DNA of 64,000 nt. It comes from Clostridium aceticum. Lineage in GTDB: Bacteria > Bacillota > Clostridia > Peptostreptococcales > Natronincolaceae. The DNA is taken from contig NZ_CP009687.1 of the NCBI RefSeq assembly GCF_001042715.1, positions 4,083,418 through 4,147,417 on the forward strand, written 5' to 3'. The translations under genes and the position numbers were made by a program. Below the pieces are notes generated by a model that saw nothing but the letters and a program-made list of their open reading frames with translations, was not told where the DNA came from and did not search any database. The stretch's first letter is position 1. Each line of letters starts with the position of its first letter. This document shows, piece by piece, positions 34,650 to 44,278 of this stretch.

Positions 34650-37600
34650 AACCCTCATCCTCTTCTTTAAGTGATTGAATAGGTAAAACCATAGTTATAC
34701 TCGTACCCACTCCCTCTTCACTTTTTATCGATATAGTAGCTCCACTATATTGCTTAATTCTTTTTACAGTGTTTAACAACCCTACCCCACCTTTATAGTC
34801 TTGTGATCCACTAAATATCTCCTCCACTATCTCTTTTTTTATTCCATTTCCATTATCGTCAACTGAGATTACAGCCTGATTACCAATTTCATTTATTACG
34901 ACCCTTACTTCTCCATTTTGCCTGCTGCTAATACCATGTATAATAGCATTCTCCACCAATGGCTGAATTAACAATGGTGGTATCATACAATCTGATTGTA
35001 GGTTCATCTCTATATAAAAATCGAATTTTCCTGGGTATCTTACCTTTTCAATTTGTACATAAGAATTAATCAAAGACAGCTCATTTTGTAATGGGACAAG
35101 TTTATGCGTATTAATAAAGCCAAAACTACTTCGTAAAAAACTGGCAAAGTCTAATAATAACTCTCGAGTTTTTTCAATATCAATATAACTTAATGACATG
35201 ACAGAATTCAGTACATTATAAATGAAATGGGGTTTTATTTGTGCTTGCAAGAACGCTATTTCCATATTAGTAGCTGTTTGGGCAACCTCTTTTACAGAAA
35301 TAAGATTATTTAACCGTATCTTTAACTCTGTTATGTCAATTGGCTTATGAAGAAAATCATTGGCCCCAGACTGGAAAGCAGCTACCATATCTTCAGGTAA
35401 TATAGCTGCTGTAAGCATTAATACAGGTAATTCTGTTAAACTATAGTTTTCACGTATTTTCTGACAGACTTCATATCCTGTAAGTCCCGGCATCATGATA
35501 TCCAGCAAAACTAAATTTATATCAATATATCTATTCAATTGGTCTAATACGTCATATCCATTATCCACTGCTATAATACAATACTCTTCTGACTCTAATG
35601 CCTCCATCAATATTCTTAGACTTGAATGGTTATCATCTGCAATAATAATTTTTTTGTTTTTAGGGTTTCCAAGAACAAAGGGAAAGGTATATTTAGTGTG
35701 ATACTCAGTATTATTATATTTAAATCTACTTATTGAAGAACCCTTCAAGGCTTCGCCCTTTATCACTGGCAGACTGAAGCTAAAGGTTGTGCCCTTTCCT
35801 AACTCAGACTTAACCCAAACCGCTCCCCCTTGGAGCTCTACTAATTGTTTTGTAATGCTAAGTCCCAGTCCAACTCCATGAATTTCTTGGTGTGAATCCC
35901 CTGCCTGCTCATACTCCTTGAATATAGTAGTTAGTTTATCTTTTTTTATACCTATTCCTGTATCTTTTACTGCAATAATCATTTTATCATCCTTTAGTAT
36001 TGCAGATATTCTTACTTCCCCTTTTTCGGTATACTTTATTGCATTATCAATAAGATTATATAGTATTTGTCTTAGTCTATTTTCGTCTGCATGTACCAAT
36101 GGTGTCCCTTTAGAAATTTCATTAATTATTTTAATATCTTTCTTTATAATATATTGAAAAACTTCAACTATAACAAATGTAGTGACATATAGGTCAACTG
36201 GCTTAAAATCTAGTTCTAATTCCTTTCTTTTTAGCTTCGCAAGATCTAATACATCTTGTACCAAACTTGATAGACGTTTTGATTTTTGTATAACTAATTT
36301 TATCTTCTCTTCCTGTTGGGAAACCAAAGTACTAGGGGTACTATTGTTTAATATTGTCTGTAAAATCCCAATAATAGCATATAAGGGTGTCCTAAACTCA
36401 TGGGAGGTTTTAGCTAAAAAATCATCTTTAAACCTATCTACCTGTAGTAGTTGCTGTGTTAATTCCTCGTTTTTTTGATAAGTATCAGTGAACCTATTTG
36501 CCATATATAAAGATAACATCATCAAATAAAAAAACGGAAAAACAGGAGGTAATATGTGTAACTTAATCTTCCCAGTAATATTTAAAGCTGACACAAGGGC
36601 ATATATACTTAACCCTAATGAACTGATTAGTAAGTGTACTGCACCGGTCGTCCCCTTATTAATTGCTTTTATTTGAAGATATATAATATAAATTATCGCT
36701 AACATAAAGTAGGCAGTATACAAGGATTCTAGCTTTGAATTTATCTTAATCGGTAATAAAGTTGTTAGGGCTACAACTATTCCTAATACTATAATAAATT
36801 TTACTGCCTTTATATTTGAAAACTCCTTTAACGTTCTATGAAAGTATGCCACCAAAGATAATGCTACTAAATTAGAGGCAGATTGAAGCCTCTGAAATAT
36901 AGCATACGGTATTTGGGGATACATATAATGTAGAATTTTTTCATTATGGGTTGCTGAGTATAGTGCCACAGAAAAGCAAAACAACGAAAAATATAAGAGA
37001 CTAGTGTCTTTTCGAAAATGAATATGAAATCCTAAAAAATACATTCCCGCCATAAAAAAGGCTGCAATAGTTATCCAGTCGAAGGTTAATGACCGCTGCC
37101 TTAAAGCAAGGATATCTCCTTCATCTCCTAGATAAATACTCCCAACAATTCCACCACCTGTGGCATAGTTAAAGTTAGCTACGTGTACAATGATCTCTAT
37201 AAGATCCTCATCATTATAGAAAAAAGAGATATATGGCGTATTATGGGGAGAGTAACTAGAATTCTCTTTAGGTACACCACTTTCACCAATTTTCCTTCCA
37301 TTTACATAGATGACATTTGACATCCGAATATTCGTCGTTTTTATACCTAGTATCTCTTCATTGGCAGATACTTTTACTAACAATCGATAGGTGCCACTTG
37401 TAAATTGAGGGATAAATTCGTCATTGACTTTGTGCTTTGTCCATAATGAGGGAACTACTACGTACATAGCCTCAAATCCCGCACTAAAATAATCTGAGTC
37501 TACAAGTTTCCCAGGAACAAACTGCCACTCACCGTTCAGTCCAATAGGCCCACTTTGGGTAAAATCATGGTTGCTCAAATCTAATACACCCAGCTTAGCT

Positions 37601-37704
37601 TGACTTGCCTTATTTACTGAAACAAGGTCGTCCGCCACTCTTATTACTGAAAAGGTAATTAGAAGCATTGTAATTAAAATAATAATTATTGATTTTTTAC
37701 TCAC
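34627..37704 (-). CDS. Hybrid sensor kinase with two kinase modules
   Basis: About 1025 residues from GTG 37704, which follows AGAGG; the frame stays open upstream but lacks a ribosome site and runs into a terminator. Order: membrane anchor, extracytoplasmic beta domain of the 7TMR-DISM type (LNGEWQFVPG), seven membrane helices, and a HisKA domain (SHEFRTPL). Then a HATPase (NLIDNAIKYTEKG, DTGIGIKKDKL, GVGLGLSI), a receiver domain (LVLLDIMMPG), and a second, LytS-like kinase (QIKPHFIYNVLNS) with its own HATPase (LVENAIIHG, DDNGNGI). Two kinase types in one chain is uncommon. It is paired with the BTAD response regulator by overlap. Confidence 0.88.
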   Translation of the reverse strand: MSKKSIIIILITMLLITFSVIRVADDLVSVNKASQAKLGVLDLSNHDFTQSGPIGLNGEWQFVPGKLVDSDYFSAGFEAMYVVVPSLWTKHKVNDEFIPQFTSGTYRLLVKVSANEEILGIKTTNIRMSNVIYVNGRKIGESGVPKENSSYSPHNTPYISFFYNDEDLIEIIVHVANFNYATGGGIVGSIYLGDEGDILALRQRSLTFDWITIAAFFMAGMYFLGFHIHFRKDTSLLYFSLFCFSVALYSATHNEKILHYMYPQIPYAIFQRLQSASNLVALSLVAYFHRTLKEFSNIKAVKFIIVLGIVVALTTLLPIKINSKLESLYTAYFMLAIIYIIYLQIKAINKGTTGAVHLLISSLGLSIYALVSALNITGKIKLHILPPVFPFFYLMMLSLYMANRFTDTYQKNEELTQQLLQVDRFKDDFLAKTSHEFRTPLYAIIGILQTILNNSTPSTLVSQQEEKIKLVIQKSKRLSSLVQDVLDLAKLKRKELELDFKPVDLYVTTFVIVEVFQYIIKKDIKIINEISKGTPLVHADENRLRQILYNLIDNAIKYTEKGEVRISAILKDDKMIIAVKDTGIGIKKDKLTTIFKEYEQAGDSHQEIHGVGLGLSITKQLVELQGGAVWVKSELGKGTTFSFSLPVIKGEALKGSSISRFKYNNTEYHTKYTFPFVLGNPKNKKIIIADDNHSSLRILMEALESEEYCIIAVDNGYDVLDQLNRYIDINLVLLDIMMPGLTGYEVCQKIRENYSLTELPVLMLTAAILPEDMVAAFQSGANDFLHKPIDITELKIRLNNLISVKEVAQTATNMEIAFLQAQIKPHFIYNVLNSVMSLSYIDIEKTRELLLDFASFLRSSFGFINTHKLVPLQNELSLINSYVQIEKVRYPGKFDFYIEMNLQSDCMIPPLLIQPLVENAIIHGISSRQNGEVRVVINEIGNQAVISVDDNGNGIKKEIVEEIFSGSQDYKGGVGLLNTVKRIKQYSGATISIKSEEGVGTSITMVLPIQSLKEEDEGYAEGHNS

Positions 37705-37817
37705 AGTTATTTCCTCTTTGCATATATATTTGCAGTATACGTATATTATAGCAAAGTCTCCCCCCACCAAACAAAGGTAAAAAGCACCATTAATTGCATA
37801 AAAATCGAAGCACAAAA

Positions 37818-37841
37818 AGCCCTAGACCTCTGTCTATGGCT
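37818..37841 (-). terminator. Terminator after nfo
   Basis: AGCC and TAGAC pair with GGCT and GTCTA around one mismatch and loop CTCT. On the minus strand it is followed by TTTTTGTG. It separates nfo from the kinase gene. Confidence 0.6.
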
Positions 37842-37991
37842 CTTAAAAAAACATATCTTTATTTTCTAGCCTTCCTTATATACTATTTAGGTATTAATTG
37901 TATTTTTATTTAATAGTCTTTTTCTTCATAATCAAATTGTGGCCTTATGTCAAGAAAAAACACAACTTAAAATTAGATTTTTTCATGTTAG

Positions 37992-38069
37992 ATATCCTAT
38001 TTTACAGTGACCCCCTTAATACTCATTCTTTGTACAAACCTTTTAGTAAGCTAATTTCCTTGGCATAAC
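37992..38069. repeat. Direct repeat copy 2: 3' end of intact nfo
   Basis: The native partner of the repeat at 29863-29939. It covers the last codons of nfo plus about 31 bases beyond. The two copies bracket 8.05 kb. Confidence 0.88.
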
Positions 38070-38856
38070 CAGAAAGTTCATTCGGGGTTTCAAGAAAAAA
38101 AGGTAAATTTCGAAGCTTTGGATGGTTGATAATCTTTGTGATCGCTTCTAATCCAATAAAACCTTCTCCAATTTTTTCATGTCGATCTTTACGGCTATTG
38201 AAAGGATTTTTACTATCATTTAAATGAATGGCATAAAGTTTGTCCAGTCCAATAATTTTATCGAACTCTCCAAGAACGCCCTCCAGATCATTGACGACAT
38301 CATAGCCAGCATCATAGATGTGACAGGTATCTAAACAAACCCCCATTTTTTCTGAAAGAATTACTCCATCTAAAATTTGTTTTAATTCTTCAAAGGTTCC
38401 TCCGATCTCAGTTCCTTTTCCAGCCATTGTCTCAAGAAGAACAATCGTAGTCTGCTCAATATTTAATAAAGTGTTAAGCATATTTACGATGTGGTTAATG
38501 CCCACCTCTACCCCTTGATTAATATGACTACCAGGGTGAAAATTGTAAAAGCTGTTGGGAAGATACTCCATTCGTTTCAAATCATTTTCCATTATTTCAA
38601 GTGCAAACTCTCTTACTCTTTGGTCAGCAGAGCAGGCATTTAGCGTATAAGGCGCATGAGCCAAAAAAGTCGTAAAATTATTCTCCTTGGCAAGATCACG
38701 TAACGCAAATGCATCCCTTTCGTCGATAGCCTTTGCTTTCCCTCCCCTTGGGTTACGTGTAAAAAATTGAAAAGTATTAGCACCAATGCTAAGTGCTTCT
38801 TTTCCCATATGCAAAAATCCTTTGGATACGGATAAATGGCAACCTATTTTTAACAT
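38023..38856 (-). CDS. nfo: Endonuclease IV (AP endonuclease)
   Basis: A 277-residue DNA repair enzyme that cuts at abasic sites and removes 3' blocking groups. It has the TIM barrel with three-zinc ligands in the expected order: [59 protein letters not shown] and FLETPNE. Length is normal. ATG 38856 is behind AAGGAG. The last 15 codons are duplicated 8 kb away at 29890-29939, so recombination has touched this gene's 3' end without damaging it. Confidence 0.95.
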   Translation of the reverse strand: MLKIGCHLSVSKGFLHMGKEALSIGANTFQFFTRNPRGGKAKAIDERDAFALRDLAKENNFTTFLAHAPYTLNACSADQRVREFALEIMENDLKRMEYLPNSFYNFHPGSHINQGVEVGINHIVNMLNTLLNIEQTTIVLLETMAGKGTEIGGTFEELKQILDGVILSEKMGVCLDTCHIYDAGYDVVNDLEGVLGEFDKIIGLDKLYAIHLNDSKNPFNSRKDRHEKIGEGFIGLEAITKIINHPKLRNLPFFLETPNELSGYAKEISLLKGLYKE

Positions 38857-39294
38857 TAATTAGTTCTCCTTTTCTGATTTTTATTATTACGATTGAGACA
38901 ACAAACCCATCTCCTGTTCTCTTTCAAAAATTTATATCTCCCTTTGGAACCTCCCCAAAGTTGGTCTTGTAGGTTATTTCAGCGTGGTTTAGAGGTTTTA
39001 TTTCTGCAGATATTTTTATTGGTTGCTTATATGTTTTTTTATTATATCAAGAAAAATAGTCGAGCTCAAACGAAAGTTACTTTTATATTACCTTTGATTT
39101 TTTATTATTCATATACAACAAATTGTCTATGTGATACCGACTTAAAAGGATATGTAAAAAAAGTCTTTAAATTTTGGCTTACAGAGACTATCACTTTGTC
39201 TCATGGCAAGAGATCATAACGTTTATTCCTTTTTCCTACGGGTAAGTACTTTAATACAAATAAATGTTTTGATAATAAAAAGGAGGTTAACTTA
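38857..39294. other. Intergenic space before the baeRF-like gene
   Basis: About 440 bases. An open frame covers part of it but has no ribosome site and no recognisable protein. I saw only a short hairpin (GAGAC/GTCTC near 39184-39203). The right edge holds the ribosome site AAGGAGG of the next gene. Confidence 0.45.
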
Positions 39295-40443
39295 ATGAAT
39301 TTGCTAACTAAGGATGAATTAAGAAGTTTGATACAAACAAGTAATGATCCTCGTGTTTCTATCTTTCTTCCCACCGAAAGGGCTGGTAATGAGATAGATC
39401 AAAGTAGAATAAGACTAAAAAACTTAATCAAAGAATCTGAAGAGAAGCTAAAGAAAACTTCCATGTTAGATAAGGATATTCCTAAGTTATTGGAACCCCT
39501 TGAAAAACTTGTGAATGATAGTATGTTCTGGAGTTATCAAAATGAAGGTTTAGCTGTTTTTATATCCAAAGATAACTTCTTCTACTATCAATTACCCCTT
39601 AAGTTTGATGAGTTAACTGTGGTCTCTAATAGGTTTCACATTAAGCCCCTCTTACCTTTATTTAATAACAATGGTCAATTCTATGTCCTTGCCCTAAGCC
39701 AGCAAGAGGTAAGGCTATTACAATGTACCCGGTATGATGTTCATGAAATCAAGTTAGAAGGGGTACCATCTAATATGGCAGAAGCACTACAGTATGATGA
39801 CCCAGAAAAACAACTTCAGTTTCATACTGGCACCCCAAGAGGTAGTCATGGAAGTGAGCGTTCTGGCATGTACCATGGGCAAGACATTGACCATAAAAAT
39901 GCTATCTTAAGATATTTTAGACAAATCAATAATGGCATTGTTAGCTATCTAAACGATTATAAAGTACCTCTAGTTCTGGCAGGCGTAGATTATCTGCTAT
40001 CAATTTATAAAGAAGCAAATGTTTATCAAGGATTGTTACAGGAGGGACTGACAGGCAACCCAGAAGAATTAAGTTCAAAAAAACTCCGCGATGAAGCCTG
40101 GGCTATAGTAGAACCTTACTTTAAAGAAGAACAAAAGCGGGCAATAGATCTTTACAGACAACTTGCTGGAACAGGTCAAGCATCTAACGCCATTGACGAA
40201 ATTGTGCCTGCAGCCTATAATGGCAGGATCAAACAACTTATGATTTCCACAGGTTTCCATGAATGGGGCTCCTTTGTACCTGAAAAAAATGTTGTGACTT
40301 TTCACCATGAGGAGAATAACGACTCTATAGATTTAATAGACTTCGCAGCCTCTAACACCTTTCTCACAGGTGGCGATATTTTTATCATTAAAGCCGAAGA
40401 CATCCCTGAAGGCAAACCCTTTGCTGCTATTTTTAGATACTGA
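39295..40443 (+). CDS. baeRF family protein (release-factor-like fold)
   Basis: A 382-residue cytoplasmic protein resembling the bacterial archaeo-eukaryotic release factor (baeRF) group, probably the family 3/7 branch. Clues are SIFLPTERAGNEIDQSRIRLKNLI near the N-terminus, FYVLALSQQEVRLLQC in the middle and the KPFAAIFRY end. These proteins share the fold of eRF1/Pelota domains and are thought to act on stalled or hibernating ribosomes, but direct data are sparse. ATG 39295 lies behind AAAGGAGG. It is monocistronic, with a strong terminator. A canonical GGQ tripeptide is not visible. Confidence 0.7.
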   Translation: MNLLTKDELRSLIQTSNDPRVSIFLPTERAGNEIDQSRIRLKNLIKESEEKLKKTSMLDKDIPKLLEPLEKLVNDSMFWSYQNEGLAVFISKDNFFYYQLPLKFDELTVVSNRFHIKPLLPLFNNNGQFYVLALSQQEVRLLQCTRYDVHEIKLEGVPSNMAEALQYDDPEKQLQFHTGTPRGSHGSERSGMYHGQDIDHKNAILRYFRQINNGIVSYLNDYKVPLVLAGVDYLLSIYKEANVYQGLLQEGLTGNPEELSSKKLRDEAWAIVEPYFKEEQKRAIDLYRQLAGTGQASNAIDEIVPAAYNGRIKQLMISTGFHEWGSFVPEKNVVTFHHEENNDSIDLIDFAASNTFLTGGDIFIIKAEDIPEGKPFAAIFRY

Positions 40444-40483
40444 TAAGCATAGCAAGCAAGGACCATCCCCCTTTGAGACTTAA

Positions 40484-40514
40484 TAGCAGTAACCCATAGT
40501 ATGGGTTACTGCTA
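40484..40514 (+). terminator. Terminator after the baeRF-like gene
   Basis: Perfect 13-base arms (TAGCAGTAACCCA/TGGGTTACTGCTA) around TAGTA, followed by TTTGCT. Confidence 0.8.
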
Positions 40515-40574
40515 TTTGCTACTGATATGCTATTAATTATTGCTATAATTTACTGATTATTATCCCTATTATGC

Positions 40575-41930
40575 TTACTCTATATCAATTGCCCAATTTC
40601 CATTCATCTCAATGTTAGGATAGCTTATTTCCATATCCGCAGCAGTAAGATTTTCATCAAATTCTAAGGTCATTATAGCTTTATCTTTATTAAATTCAAC
40701 AGCCATCTTTCTTATATCAGGGCTATAGAAGCTAAAGGATTTTATATGAGCATTTTCATTTTCCCCTGTATTTAACTGAAATTCTACTTCAGCCTTTGTT
40801 GCTGTTAGTCTTTTAATTTTTTTCACAATAGCTTTTTGTATCCTAAAATCAATTTCTTGATTTAAATTTACTTCCCCTTCATCGGGGATATTGAATGAAA
40901 AAGAGTCTACTACTTCATGATAGGATACAACAATTGTAGGTATCTCTAGTGTCAGGTTCTTGTCTTTAGGTGCATTTGTTTCAAATATTGTTACTGGTCG
41001 ACCCGTTGGATTTTTTGGAATTTCTAGCTTGTATTCCTTTCCTGTTTCATCAGATACATAAAGATCCTCTGTCATCAATGCAGTACTTGAACCTATCAAG
41101 CCCTTTTCCCCAAGATTTTCGAATGTTGATGAAAAATTTGTTTCTTTTAGCTTGCCAAGTGCAGCTAATTTCAAATCTTTATCTTCAAAGGATGTGATTA
41201 ATTGAATATTTAACTTTTCACTTTCCTCTAAAATTTTAGCGCCAATATTTACACCTGCCACCCTTTTTTCTGCAGCATTAGCAGTATAGATGTTGCTATT
41301 TAAATCTAAGCTTTTAGCTTTATCTAGCGAGACTTCGTAGGTATTCCCTGTAATGTTAAATATAAAATCTTTAAAGGGTTTAATATGATAATTTTCTTCT
41401 ACTCCATTCATAAAGGAGAAAAGATATCTATTTTTTTCCTCTGAAACTTTGCCGTAACCACCTAGATAATAGACTACGCTAGGATTGTTTTTAGGTATGA
41501 TACTTATATTGGCTAATTCATCCTCTATCTCTAAATCTGTTGTTAATTCCATTTCTAGTTTCCCTTCATGGACCATTATACTTTCTAGGGTAATATAATC
41601 ATTTAAAGAATGAGGTTCTTTTAAGTAATAAGCTTCTCCATCAACAACCGTTGAGTATATTGGTGTTTTGTTAAAGAAAGACTTTATTGTTTGGGAGATA
41701 TCATCAGCATATATAGCAGTTATACTTAATATACATAGACAAGCCGCCGCTACATATGTAAGTTTTTTTCTAGTGAAAATTTTTTTGTTTTTTCTACCTA
41801 GTTTTTGATGGGCTTTTTTGTTTATAGCATTCATATCTATTTCTACTCCTTCCAGTAGTTTATTAATTTCTTTTTCAACCAAGTCATCATCCAAGCTATT
41901 CAATAACTGCATTAATTTATCTTCATTCAT
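40575..41930 (-). CDS. DUF4179-type membrane protein, probable anti-sigma factor
   Basis: A 451-residue protein with a cytoplasmic N-terminal 52 residues, one membrane helix (about 55-73, VAAACLCILSITAIYA) and a large extracytoplasmic beta-rich part. The pattern matches DUF4179 proteins, commonly encoded right after ECF sigma factors and thought to hold them inactive. ATG 41930 overlaps the sigma gene's stop by eight bases and has AAGGAGG inside the sigma gene's end, so the two proteins are made together. The likely partner is the sigma factor at 41923-42468. The sensed stress is unknown. Confidence 0.75.
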   Translation of the reverse strand: MNEDKLMQLLNSLDDDLVEKEINKLLEGVEIDMNAINKKAHQKLGRKNKKIFTRKKLTYVAAACLCILSITAIYADDISQTIKSFFNKTPIYSTVVDGEAYYLKEPHSLNDYITLESIMVHEGKLEMELTTDLEIEDELANISIIPKNNPSVVYYLGGYGKVSEEKNRYLFSFMNGVEENYHIKPFKDFIFNITGNTYEVSLDKAKSLDLNSNIYTANAAEKRVAGVNIGAKILEESEKLNIQLITSFEDKDLKLAALGKLKETNFSSTFENLGEKGLIGSSTALMTEDLYVSDETGKEYKLEIPKNPTGRPVTIFETNAPKDKNLTLEIPTIVVSYHEVVDSFSFNIPDEGEVNLNQEIDFRIQKAIVKKIKRLTATKAEVEFQLNTGENENAHIKSFSFYSPDIRKMAVEFNKDKAIMTLEFDENLTAADMEISYPNIEMNGNWAIDIE

Positions 41931-42468
41931 AATTTAATACCTCCTTTATAATTTTTCTACCTCTCAAAAGTCTATTATCTATAGCAGTTCTGGATAAATT
42001 AAATTTTTTTGCTAAATCATTTATTTTTTCATCAAAAAAATATCTTCTAAAAAATATTTCCTTATCTATTTGATTAAAAGAATTTATTACTTCTATGACC
42101 TTTTCTTGCTCTTGCCTTAAAAAGAATAATTGTTCCAAATTATAACTATCTTCTACTTGAAATCCCTCAATATCCACAACATTTTTTCCTGCATTCTTAC
42201 GTTTATATGTAAGTGCCTTATACTTTGTTAAAACTAAAAGCCATGTTCTAAAGTTCCCTTTCTCTTGATCAAATATATCTATTTTCATCCATGCATCTAA
42301 AAACACATCAGAAACACACTCTTCAATATCTTCTTTGTTAAGTGATGGTGATAAAATATTGTAGGTTAAACAATAGACGACCTTTGTATATTTCTCTATC
42401 ATAGAGTTATAAGCCCTCATATCCTTAGCCTTTATTCCCTCTACAAGTGTACTCTGTGAATACTCCAA
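41923..42468 (-). CDS. ECF-type RNA polymerase sigma factor (pair 1)
   Basis: A 181-residue sigma-70 family protein with region 2 (NSMIEKYTKVVYCLTYNIL, then ECVSDVFLDAWMKI) and region 4 (FFRRYFFDEKINDLAKKFNLSRTAIDNRL). No region 1 or 3, as in extracytoplasmic-function sigma factors. Start is TTG 42468, eight bases behind AAGGAGG. It overlaps the DUF4179 gene, its probable anti-sigma partner. A similar pair lies 1 kb upstream. Confidence 0.88.
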   Translation of the reverse strand: MEYSQSTLVEGIKAKDMRAYNSMIEKYTKVVYCLTYNILSPSLNKEDIEECVSDVFLDAWMKIDIFDQEKGNFRTWLLVLTKYKALTYKRKNAGKNVVDIEGFQVEDSYNLEQLFFLRQEQEKVIEVINSFNQIDKEIFFRRYFFDEKINDLAKKFNLSRTAIDNRLLRGRKIIKEVLNYE

Positions 42469-42564
42469 ATCCTTTACCTCCTTCTCTATCTTTTATGACC
42501 AATCCTTCATATATTACTACGCACCTAGTAGCATTTTTCTCTTATAATCTTTGGATAAAAAGTA

Positions 42565-42606
42565 AAAAACTTCTATGATAATTTTTATTTTATCATAGAA
42601 GTTTTT
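42565..42606. terminator. Terminator between the two sigma-factor pairs
   Basis: A perfect 17-base stem (42565-42581 with 42590-42606) and T-rich loop, A/T-flanked. It ends transcription of the upstream DUF4367-type gene. The rest of 42469-42824 shows no gene. Confidence 0.82.
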
Positions 42607-42824
42607 GTAAAATTTCACAGCTTCTCCTTTTGCAGTTACACAAAGTATTGTATGGTCCTCGCTAGCCTTTGTTTCTTACACCAACCAAAGTATAGTTTGT
42701 CTAATAACGTGCTTCTTTTGTCAACCTTTAGCTTTTTCTACAAATAAGTTGGATAGATCTTTTATATTTATGCCAACAAATATATCCTAAAACACACCTT
42801 GCACGATTCATTCAGCGATTATAA

Positions 42825-43766
42825 TTATTGGATAGAACGGACAATTTTGAGACACTCCTCTCTACCTATATCAACACAATCGCTTAGCATATAATTAACT
42901 TCTTCTGTTGTCCAAGCTACAGCGTTATCATACATGATACCAGGGTTGCCATTGATATCAATTTTAACTGGTTTTTCCCCTGCACCTGCTTCTCCTGCTG
43001 TTTCTTCACAATTAAATCGTTGCGAGATAAGAATATAACCCTCTTCCCCCTTCTTTGTGAAGTAAAGATGTATAATTTTATGATCCTTTATTTCTTCTAA
43101 TCGTTCCCCTTCTTTTTCAGGATATAGTTCTGCATAATCGAAAACATAACCTTCTGGCAAATAGTTTGGCATCTTTACTTCAAAACAAGTATATTTGCTA
43201 AGTGTGCTAGCATCTGTAATTTTAAAGGATTCTTCTTCATCCTTTGCAACTATTATAGAATTCGTCTCTATCCATTTCTTTTCGCGGGATGCAGTTAGAA
43301 TGCCATCCTTTGCTACATCTTCATTAACAAAGGCTATAACTTGCTCTCCCTCTGCTGTATATAATTCTCCAATGGTTTTCGGCATTATTTCAATAGGATT
43401 TCCATTGCTATCAAAAAGTTTTCCTTTATATTCGGCAGGCACAGACTCTCCAGTCCTGAGGTCTAAATATTCAGCACCTATATTCCCCAATGAGATACGT
43501 TGCACAAAACTTTGCACTAGATTTTGTGCAAAAGTAGTTTGTAATGCAAGTATTCCCATGATAAACAAAGAAGCAACTGCCACTGCTGGCTTTTTAAATC
43601 TTCTGTAAGCATGCTTCTTTTTTTCTTCTTCACATTTCTCTAAATTAGCTAAAAATCTCTCTCGCATTCTTTCTACTCCTTCCCCTGTACTAAAGTCCAT
43701 TTCTAGAAGACCCTGCTCTATTTCTAGTAGCTCTTCACAGCTCTGCTCTATACTCTTTTTAGACAT
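42825..43766 (-). CDS. DUF4367-like membrane protein, probable anti-sigma factor
   Basis: About 313 residues. The N-terminal 60 are charged and cytoplasmic, a membrane helix follows (AVAVASLFIMGILALQ), and the rest is outside. The C-terminal part (MPNYLPEGYVFDYAELYP, then YILISQRF and INGNPGIMY) fits DUF4367, found in many clostridial regulators of ECF factors and MucB/RseB-like proteins. Start is ATG 43766 (MSKKSIEQ) nine bases behind AAGGAGG; a longer frame upstream overlaps the sigma gene and lacks a site. It overlaps the sigma factor's end by 19 bases. Confidence 0.78.
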   Translation of the reverse strand: MSKKSIEQSCEELLEIEQGLLEMDFSTGEGVERMRERFLANLEKCEEEKKKHAYRRFKKPAVAVASLFIMGILALQTTFAQNLVQSFVQRISLGNIGAEYLDLRTGESVPAEYKGKLFDSNGNPIEIMPKTIGELYTAEGEQVIAFVNEDVAKDGILTASREKKWIETNSIIVAKDEEESFKITDASTLSKYTCFEVKMPNYLPEGYVFDYAELYPEKEGERLEEIKDHKIIHLYFTKKGEEGYILISQRFNCEETAGEAGAGEKPVKIDINGNPGIMYDNAVAWTTEEVNYMLSDCVDIGREECLKIVRSIQ

Positions 43767-44278
43767 AACACATCCTCCTTCTCTATTTCCTTTCGTAGCT
43801 TTTTTATTATGCGATAGACTATGCTCCCTACATTTGTTTCCGATATATTCATTAACTTTGCGATTTCTACATTCGCCAGTTGAGCTCCATACTTTAAAGC
43901 AATAATATTCTTTTCTCTTTGACTTAATTTGTTGACTAACTTGATCAGTTGACAACTGCTTTCTTCAATAACCACCTCTTCTTCTGGTGTTTTTTGCGAA
44001 GAATTTAATCCTACTCTACTTTCAAAATCAAAAGGAATCCATCCCCACTTCTTTTTTTCACGCAAATAATCATTTGCACAATTTTTGGCAATACCAAATA
44101 ACCAGCCTTCAAAATGTCCTTTACTCGGTTGATAAGTTTGATATCTGCTGATCACCTTTTCAAATACCTGATTGGTTAAGTCCTCAGCATCATAGGAATT
44201 ACTAATTCGATAATAAATATAATTGTATACACGTCTATGATAATTTTCAAAGATCTCTATAAACACTTCTTTTCCCAA
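43748..44278 (-). CDS. ECF-type RNA polymerase sigma factor (pair 2)
   Basis: About 176 residues. Region 2 is clear (RVYNYIYYRISNSYDAEDLTNQVFEKV) and region 4 reads IALKYGAQLANVEIAKLMNISETNVGSIVYRIIKKL. Start is TTG 44278 (nine bases behind GGGGAGG); a TTG at 44284 is closer to the ribosome site. It is paired with the DUF4367-type gene by overlap. Its sequence differs enough from pair 1 that the two are not a recent duplication. Confidence 0.87.
   Translation of the reverse strand: MGKEVFIEIFENYHRRVYNYIYYRISNSYDAEDLTNQVFEKVISRYQTYQPSKGHFEGWLFGIAKNCANDYLREKKKWGWIPFDFESRVGLNSSQKTPEEEVVIEESSCQLIKLVNKLSQREKNIIALKYGAQLANVEIAKLMNISETNVGSIVYRIIKKLRKEIEKEDVLCLKRV

Noticed and set aside
29940-37991. 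Complete integrative element
   Set aside because: Flanking repeats exist, but no integrase, recombinase, replication or transfer gene lies inside, so it cannot be called an intact element.
38893-39219. 108-codon frame between nfo and the baeRF-like gene
   Set aside because: No ribosome site and low-complexity, unrecognisable translation.
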